Of a DNA stretch of 37,073 nt, positions 32,365 to 37,073 are shown in pieces. This DNA is from Jimgerdemannia flammicorona. Its lineage: Eukaryota; Mucoromycota; Endogonomycetes; Endogonales; Endogonaceae. The position numbers and the translations under genes were made by a program. Location of the stretch: NCBI GenBank assembly GCA_003990745.1, contig RBNI01000215.1:1-37073 (forward strand). Direction: 5' to 3'. The notes under the pieces are model-generated. The model saw nothing but the letters and a program-made list of their open reading frames with translations. It did no database searches and had not been told where the DNA came from. Every line of letters starts with the position of its first letter. Within the stretch, counting starts at the first letter, position 1.

Positions 32365-33715
32365 ATTATCATATATCTCTGATATAATATCAGGTTTTCT
32401 TAATTTCACTAAAGTCTCTATTAGAGTATTTACTAGCTTACATTCACTCATATTAAATTATTTCAAGATAGTTTTAATATAAGTTTCTTATGAGAGATAT
32501 ATAGTATATATACTCTTATCATATATAATAGATATTTCTAAAAGAAAGAATATACTATCTATATCTATTATTTTGAATTTTATATATAGAACTTCTTTAA
32601 CTCTATTAAGCTTATTTTTATTACCATAATGATTATATAATTCACCCAAATACTTATAAATCCAATTTCATTGATATAGTATTGAATATATAGTAGTTAT
32701 CTGCTTTGCAGAATGTGAAATCATTATTAAGAAAATATTTATTAATTTTTCTCTTCTATAGTAAGACTGCTTGCTTGATACTATATAATTCTTTATAAAG
32801 TTTCTATATGAAATTGTCAATCTGTTTATTATATAACTTGTATATTTATAACTAATAAAATATAACTCTATATCTATATCACTATTGAGAAAGACTATCT
32901 TTATATCTATCTGATAGATTTCTAGATAATATATAGTGCTAATTGCAAGAAGTATTCATAAATAAGTGAGCTTAAATATTAAGAAAAAGGTTTTATCATA
33001 GTCTATACTATAATCTTATAAATAATCTTTAGCTATAAAATAAGCTTTATATTGCTTTATACTTCTATTATTCTTGTGTTTAATTTTACATATTAACCAA
33101 ATATAATCCTATTACTTAATAGTTTAATGAAAGAGATATCAGATTCCATATACTATTTTTGATGAGTAAATTATATTCTTCATCTGTGACTAGCTTTTAT
33201 CTCTTGTTATCAGAAGTTATAGTTTTATTATATATACTTAGCTTACTAGAAGTTACAATAAATGTATATTCATATATCTCAGCAAAGCTTATATAGTCCT
33301 TATATTAAGAGATCTTTGATATATTCCAATAATTTTCTAAATTAGAATAAGTCTCATTTCTGAACTTATACTTTGACTTTTCCTTATCTTTAATAGACTT
33401 TTCATTATTATTAAAAGTCTCACTATCTTTAATCTCTGTTATCCTTAGCTCAGATAACTCTAGCTCATATATATAGTAGTTGAAAATAATTTCAATTTGT
33501 CAGAGAAATTGATACCAGATATTATACTTATACTAACTGAGATATAGATATTGAAGTAGAGGTTAGAATAGATATATCTATATTAAGTTCTTAATTTTCT
33601 TTTTCTTTGAAATATATATTATATGAGATAACTATATGATGTTTATATATATTCTATAACTTATATAATTTCCTATTAGATCTAAGAAATATATACTCAT
33701 CAGCTTTAGGTAGTG
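32365..33715 (-). pseudogene. Copia-D pol, 5' part (integrase-RT linker and RT), truncated
   Basis: Minus-strand reading from 33715 gives YKLxNIYKHHIVISYNIYF (the YRLWxPxxxxVxxSRDVxF linker after integrase), IDYDKTFFLIFKL, YQIDIKIVFLNSDIDIELYF, NFIKNYIVSSKQ and WVNY in place of YVDD (about 32637-32648), then KLRKPDIISE at the junction with Copia-B. Gag, protease and integrase are missing. The abrupt end at 33715 coincides with the change to the balanced tail, so the element is 5'-truncated there by deletion or rearrangement. Confidence 0.78.
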
Positions 33716-33944
33716 CTCCAAATGGATGGAGTTGATCCAGATGAGATTCGATTCAGATTTGTCATGTAATGGATTTGAATCAACTCGGATTGGTCTTGTG
33801 ATCTGATCTGGATTGATCTGGATTGATCCAGATTAATCCAACTGGATTGATCCATCTGGATTGATCCAGATTAGTCCATCCAGATTGGTCCATCTGGATT
33901 GGTCCATTCAGATTGATCTATCTGGATTGAAATCTTTAGTATCA
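33716..33944 (+). repeat. Short repeats of a GGATTGATCCATCT-like unit
   Basis: From about 33,765 to 33,930, variants of tctggattgatccagat recur with spacings of about 15-20 bp. The unit is close to its own reverse complement, so the array could fold into hairpins. No gene is seen in this stretch. Confidence 0.7.
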
Positions 33945-34157
33945 TCACCCTTTCTTTTGTTTATTTCGCTCTTGTTTTTTTTTCCTGCTACACTTTGGTG
34001 ACATCACTCTTTCCTTTTGCTCTCTCTCTTCTTTTGTTCTTTTCTTTGTTCTTTTTCTTTGTTTTTTTTCTTTATTCTTTCCTGCCACATCACAAGCAAA
34101 CAAAACAGCAGCCCTTAATTTGTATGTTGGTCCAGTTTACTCATTTTTCACCCTGCA
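33945..34157 (+). promoter_or_regulatory. Pyrimidine-rich stretch upstream of the gene relic
   Basis: About 33,950-34,085 is mostly C and T (cttttctttgttctttttctt type). Such CT-rich tracts are common in fungal promoters. A small open frame (33995-34207) is low-complexity and probably not coding. The promoter role is inferred from position. Confidence 0.35.
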
Positions 34158-36171
34158 ATGATCATCAAAAGAGGGAGTATTCAAGGTGGAAACGCACTCT
34201 CTACTGACAATGTTAGATTCTTTCTCATATGGATAGCACACAAGCTGCTCATTGAGAGCCAAAGGGGTGATAACAGTGGTGGTGGCAATGGCGATGGTGA
34301 TGGCAGGGATGAGGGAGAATTCCGGCAACAACTTATGGCGGCCCTTCAGACCTCAGAATTCACAGACCTCACAGCTATGTATGCGGCAGCCTTTTTGGAG
34401 CAGCCGATAGTAGATGTAGGTTACTTACTCAGCCACCACTTGTTTACTTGTATTTATTTAAACTTCCCCAGTATGACCCAATTCACCTTTGTGCTTTTCT
34501 TAGGGTCCTCAGCTCTATAGCAAGATCTGCCAACTTTATTTGCAATATCTGGTCGAGATGAAGAAAGGCTGGTGAACATTGTGGGGCATGCCTTTGGTGG
34601 CTGAGCTGTTGAGTCAATGCATCACGTGGCAGAGGTCTCAAAAGGAACAGAAGTAAGCCTTCGTGAGCAATCTTGTGCAACTCGTGCAACTTGTTGGCAT
34701 GCAACTCGTCAGCATGCAACTTGTCGGCATGTAGCTCACTCACTCACTCACTCACTCACTCACTCACTCATGCTCTTTTTCTGAAATACCCATCTCCGTG
34801 TTTTATTTAATTTCATTTTTACGTGGTCTCCCTCTAAAAAAACACCCACACCTGCATGCAACCCACCTGCATGCAACCTGCCTGCACGCAACCTGCCCAC
34901 ATGCAACCTGTCTGCATACTTATCTCGGTCCCTCAGATCAGGGCTCAGTTCCATTGGAAAGGAGAGTTCAAAGTTACCTGAGTTCAACTACGTCTGGCAT
35001 CTGATCAAATAGAGAAATTCGAGGGCAAGATGTTCAGCATGAGCAGTACCAGCATTGTCATCAAGGATTGGGGGTCTACATTCGAATCAGAGCCAATCGT
35101 ACTCAACCAAGGGGTCCATTGGCCAGCAGGAGTAACCAATGACAAAGAGAACTATATCTTTATTAATGAACGTGGAGAGGTGGTTGCAATGGTAGTAAGG
35201 AACCTCTACAGTGATGAGCTTTGCTGCCACATCAACGAGATTTGCGAGGATTGCGTCAAATACTGGGTGACAGGAAAGAGGGGGCAAAAAAAGCAAGGAG
35301 GGGAGGTTTGGACAGGAATTGGGTATACTGCAACACTGGCAAAGGGTGGGTTCTGGAGTTCCGAAATCCCCTGCACTCATCTCCCTTTTTTTTTTTAACC
35401 CCTCTCCAGATAAATCACACTCTTCGCTGACATACTCTTTTTTGATACAATTCCAGGGATGCACAAGATTCTATACCCCTACTGGAACTTTAGAAGTACC
35501 ATTGAAGAGCAAACTGCATGCGAGCACGATATGGCCTGTGCGGTGATGGCGGCTATGATCTGGGGTTCTTTGAGCAGATTGGTAGAGTGTATGGCAGACC
35601 AGCTTGGTGGTGATCTCAGCGCAGCTGTACATACATTCTTGGTGCAATTTAGCATGCCTTATGAGGTGAGGAGCTCCACTTTTTCGGGGTGCTGCAGCCT
35701 GGGGGGTTTCTGCCCCCTCACACACAAAAAGGACTGACCAGTTGCCATCCATTTCGGCAGATTTCCAAGCCAGGGCTCCTGGGGCTGGACCAAGGGTAGG
35801 TATCCACCAGTACAGCCTAGCAGTATGAGGTCTTAGGCCAAGGGTTCACTCAACCATATACTCGCATCACATCAGGATACATCGGGTGCAACCTTTCTCT
35901 GCCCACACACACAGACAACAATGTTACCCCGGTAATGTTTTATATTCCAAAAAGGAAGAGCCCAACCTGGGAGGACAGTGGTGGAGTCTGGTATGACCTC
36001 ACCAATGGTTTCAGGGTCCTATTTGCAGCCAACACGGCTATCCTATTCCAACCACACAACTACCATGGCACTGTCGCCTTTGAGGAGAGCTCGGACACAA
36101 TAGTCATTGCACTCACAATGGATGATAGGCTCATTAAGGCCTGGGACTGGTGGGTGGAGCAGTTTTTGTGA
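34158..36171 (+). pseudogene. Five-exon gene relic, possible 2-oxoglutarate/Fe(II) oxygenase-like protein
   Basis: Proposed exons are 34158-34415, 34504-34652, 34942-35345, 35457-35665 and 35761-36171. All introns are GT-AG and all phases agree, giving 476 codons and a terminal TGA. Four in-frame stops remain: TGA 34573 and 34979, TAG 35797 and 35818. Each could come from CGA or CAG by one C-to-T change. The N-terminus has a SANT-like look (LSTDNVRFFLIWIAHK). The middle holds NYIFINERGEVVAMVVRNL. The last exon has GYIGCNLSLPTHTDNN (His 390, Asp 392), FYIPKRK and FQPHNYHGTVAF (His 439/442), an HxD...H arrangement like double-stranded beta-helix oxygenases. No family is identified with certainty. 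The start Met could be replaced by an upstream exon. Confidence 0.6.
34671..34918 (+). repeat. Tandem arrays within intron 2 of the gene relic
   Basis: Three arrays sit in the 289-bp intron (34653-34941). A GCAACTYGTCRGCAT-type array (about 34676-34733) is followed by (CTCA)n, about eight to nine units (about 34736-34769). A roughly 15-bp CTGCATGCAACCTGC array lies at about 34850-34918. The first and third share the core GCATGCAAC. Confidence 0.75.
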
Positions 36172-36256
36172 GGGTTAGGCAATCTTTCGCGAGGGTCAGG
36201 CAATCTTTTGTGAGGGTTAGGTAGCCATTTTGTGTGGGTTGGGCAGTCTTATGTAG
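36169..36256 (+). repeat. About 22-bp tandem array directly after the relic's stop
   Basis: Four degenerate units of the form gtgagggttaggcaatcttt follow one another (gagggtcaggcaatctttt; gagggttaggtagccatttt; gggttgggcagtctta). The array begins at the stop codon itself. Confidence 0.7.
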
Positions 36257-36470
36257 GGGGGTTGGGCTGGGTGCCTCTTATGTAGTACTAGCTTAGCTGT
36301 TATGCAGGGCCCTACTGGCCCCTTGGCTCTGCTCTGTAGCACTGCCAGTGTGGCGCTGCAGTGCAGGGCTGGGGTGCCCGTGGGACCCGAACCAGTGACT
36401 TCGACTGCTGAAAATGCCCTCTGACTGCCCTCCGACCACCAGAAGCACCCTCTGCCCCGGACTCCTTGGC
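36257..36470. other. Unassigned GC-rich stretch with a B-box-like motif on the minus strand
   Basis: No gene is seen. On the minus strand GGTTCGGGTCC (about 36387-36397) resembles the pol III B box (GGTTCGANTCC). A looser A-box-like TGGTGGTCGGAGG lies about 40 bp upstream of it. No tRNA cloverleaf can be formed, so at most this is a tRNA-derived SINE remnant. Confidence 0.3.
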
Positions 36471-36960
36471 GGCTTGGAGCTGCCCCTATGCTGCTAGTGG
36501 AGGGCCACAAATTTTGCACGCTCTCTCTGCCTGCTCCGCACGTCCTGGACACTTGTGGCTTGGGGCTACCCCTTGCTGCTGGCAGAGGGCTGCAAATTTT
36601 GTATGCTCCCTCCGCCAATCCCATGCTCGCCAACCTGCCAACTGACCCCGCCCACTGACCTGGGCACTGACAGCTTGGGGCTGCCCCTCACTGCTGGTGG
36701 AGGGCTGCAAATTTTGCATGCTCCCCCCGCCTACCCCCCCGACCCAGACACTTGCGGCTTGGGGCTGCTCCTTGCTGCCGGCAGAGAGCCACAAATTTTG
36801 TGCACTCCCTCCGCTGACCCACCAACCCGCCAACTCGCTCACCGACCCAGGCACTGGCAGCTTGGAGCTGCCCCTTGCTGCTGGCTGAGGACCGCAAATA
36901 TTGCGCGCTCCCTCCACCGCCACTGCCAACCCTGCCCACTTGGGCTGCAAACTTCGGGCC
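36471..36960 (+). repeat. Five-copy minisatellite, units of 83-116 bp
   Basis: Units begin with GGCTTGGRGCTGCCCCTTGC at about 36471, 36557, 36673, 36756 and 36860, each containing CTGCAAATTTTG and GCTCCCTCCGC. Unit lengths run 86, 116, 83, 104 and about 101 bp; the longer ones carry an extra CCAACCYGCCAACT stretch. Open frames on both strands here encode only the translated repeat and are not treated as genes. Confidence 0.85.
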
Positions 36961-37073
36961 GAGTCCTCAGGTTTTTTTTTCCTTTTTTTTTTTATTAATT
37001 TGAAAGGTATTAATTTGAAAGGTATTAAATTTTCCACAAGACCAATCAACTTGTCCGCGGACCTGCCAAATTT
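36961..37073. repeat. Poly(T) run and a duplicated 16-bp unit at the window edge
   Basis: T-rich runs at about 36970-36993 are followed by two direct copies of attaatttgaaaggt (36994-37024). A T-tract followed by body sequence could be the 3' end of a minus-strand poly(A) element lying to the right, but the window ends too soon to tell. Confidence 0.45.

Noticed and set aside
33995..34207. 70-codon ORF MVTSLFPFALSLLLFFSLFF, membrane-protein-like
   Set aside because: It is a translated CT-rich tract upstream of the relic and overlaps its first exon in another frame.
34676..34918. CRISPR-like array
   Set aside because: Units are contiguous short tandem repeats without unique spacers, inside a eukaryotic intron.
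34158..36171. Firm naming as a TET/JBP DNA-modifying enzyme
   Set aside because: Only HxD and a distal His are visible; the family-specific residues cannot be confirmed by eye, and the N-terminal half is unassigned.
36385..36460. tRNA gene on the minus strand
   Set aside because: Only a B-box-like motif fits; the T-arm does not pair well and no anticodon arm or acceptor stem can be formed.
36217..37049. ORFs of 138-187 codons on both strands in the tail
   Set aside because: They translate the minisatellite units on either strand and have no non-repeat content.

Overview
This is nuclear DNA of a filamentous fungus. The evidence is one long protein gene with two short GT-AG introns (91 and 112 bp), a sacsin-like protein, degraded Copia, Gypsy-like, L1-like and Tc1/mariner elements, and a second multi-exon gene relic with short introns. 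The species cannot be named from the sequence. The window has three compositional zones: a CpG-containing gene (about 1-9,060), a very AT-rich, nearly CpG-free transposon nest (about 9,060-33,715), and a more balanced, repeat-rich tail (about 33,715-37,073).

Zone 1 holds one gene of three exons (461-631, 723-4842, 4955-8907) encoding a predicted 2,747-residue protein. It has two sacsin-type modules, each starting with an HSP90-like Bergerat ATPase fold, and a C-terminal BTB/POZ domain. The first ATPase keeps its motifs; the second has an altered glycine box. This is the only clearly intact protein-coding gene in the window.

Zone 2 is a set of nested insertions. A Gypsy-like relic lies next to a 5'-truncated minus-strand Copia (here Copia-D: 11012-11892, about 25304-25345, and 32365-33715). 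Two later Copia elements entered its reverse transcriptase about 70 bp apart. Copia-A (11893-25303, plus) was itself hit by two opposite copies of a 1.2-kb poly(A) retroelement and by a 5.9-kb L1-like LINE with a 15-17 bp target duplication. Copia-B (about 25346-32364) has its 5' LTR and gag flipped relative to the rest, and was hit by a 1.5-kb unclassified element carrying a 246-codon ORF and by a Tc1/mariner remnant. With inserts removed, A and B are each about 5 kb, the size of complete Copia elements. Stops and changes at catalytic codons are mostly of the C-to-T / G-to-A kind, as repeat-directed mutation or methylation decay would produce.

Zone 3 holds a five-exon gene relic (34158-36171) whose reading frame is continuous over 476 codons except for four in-frame stops, each explicable by one C-to-T change. 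Its last exon carries a His-X-Asp motif and a distal His suggestive of a 2-oxoglutarate/Fe(II) oxygenase-like fold. Several unrelated tandem arrays surround it and lie inside its second intron. No tRNA, rRNA or CRISPR array was found.
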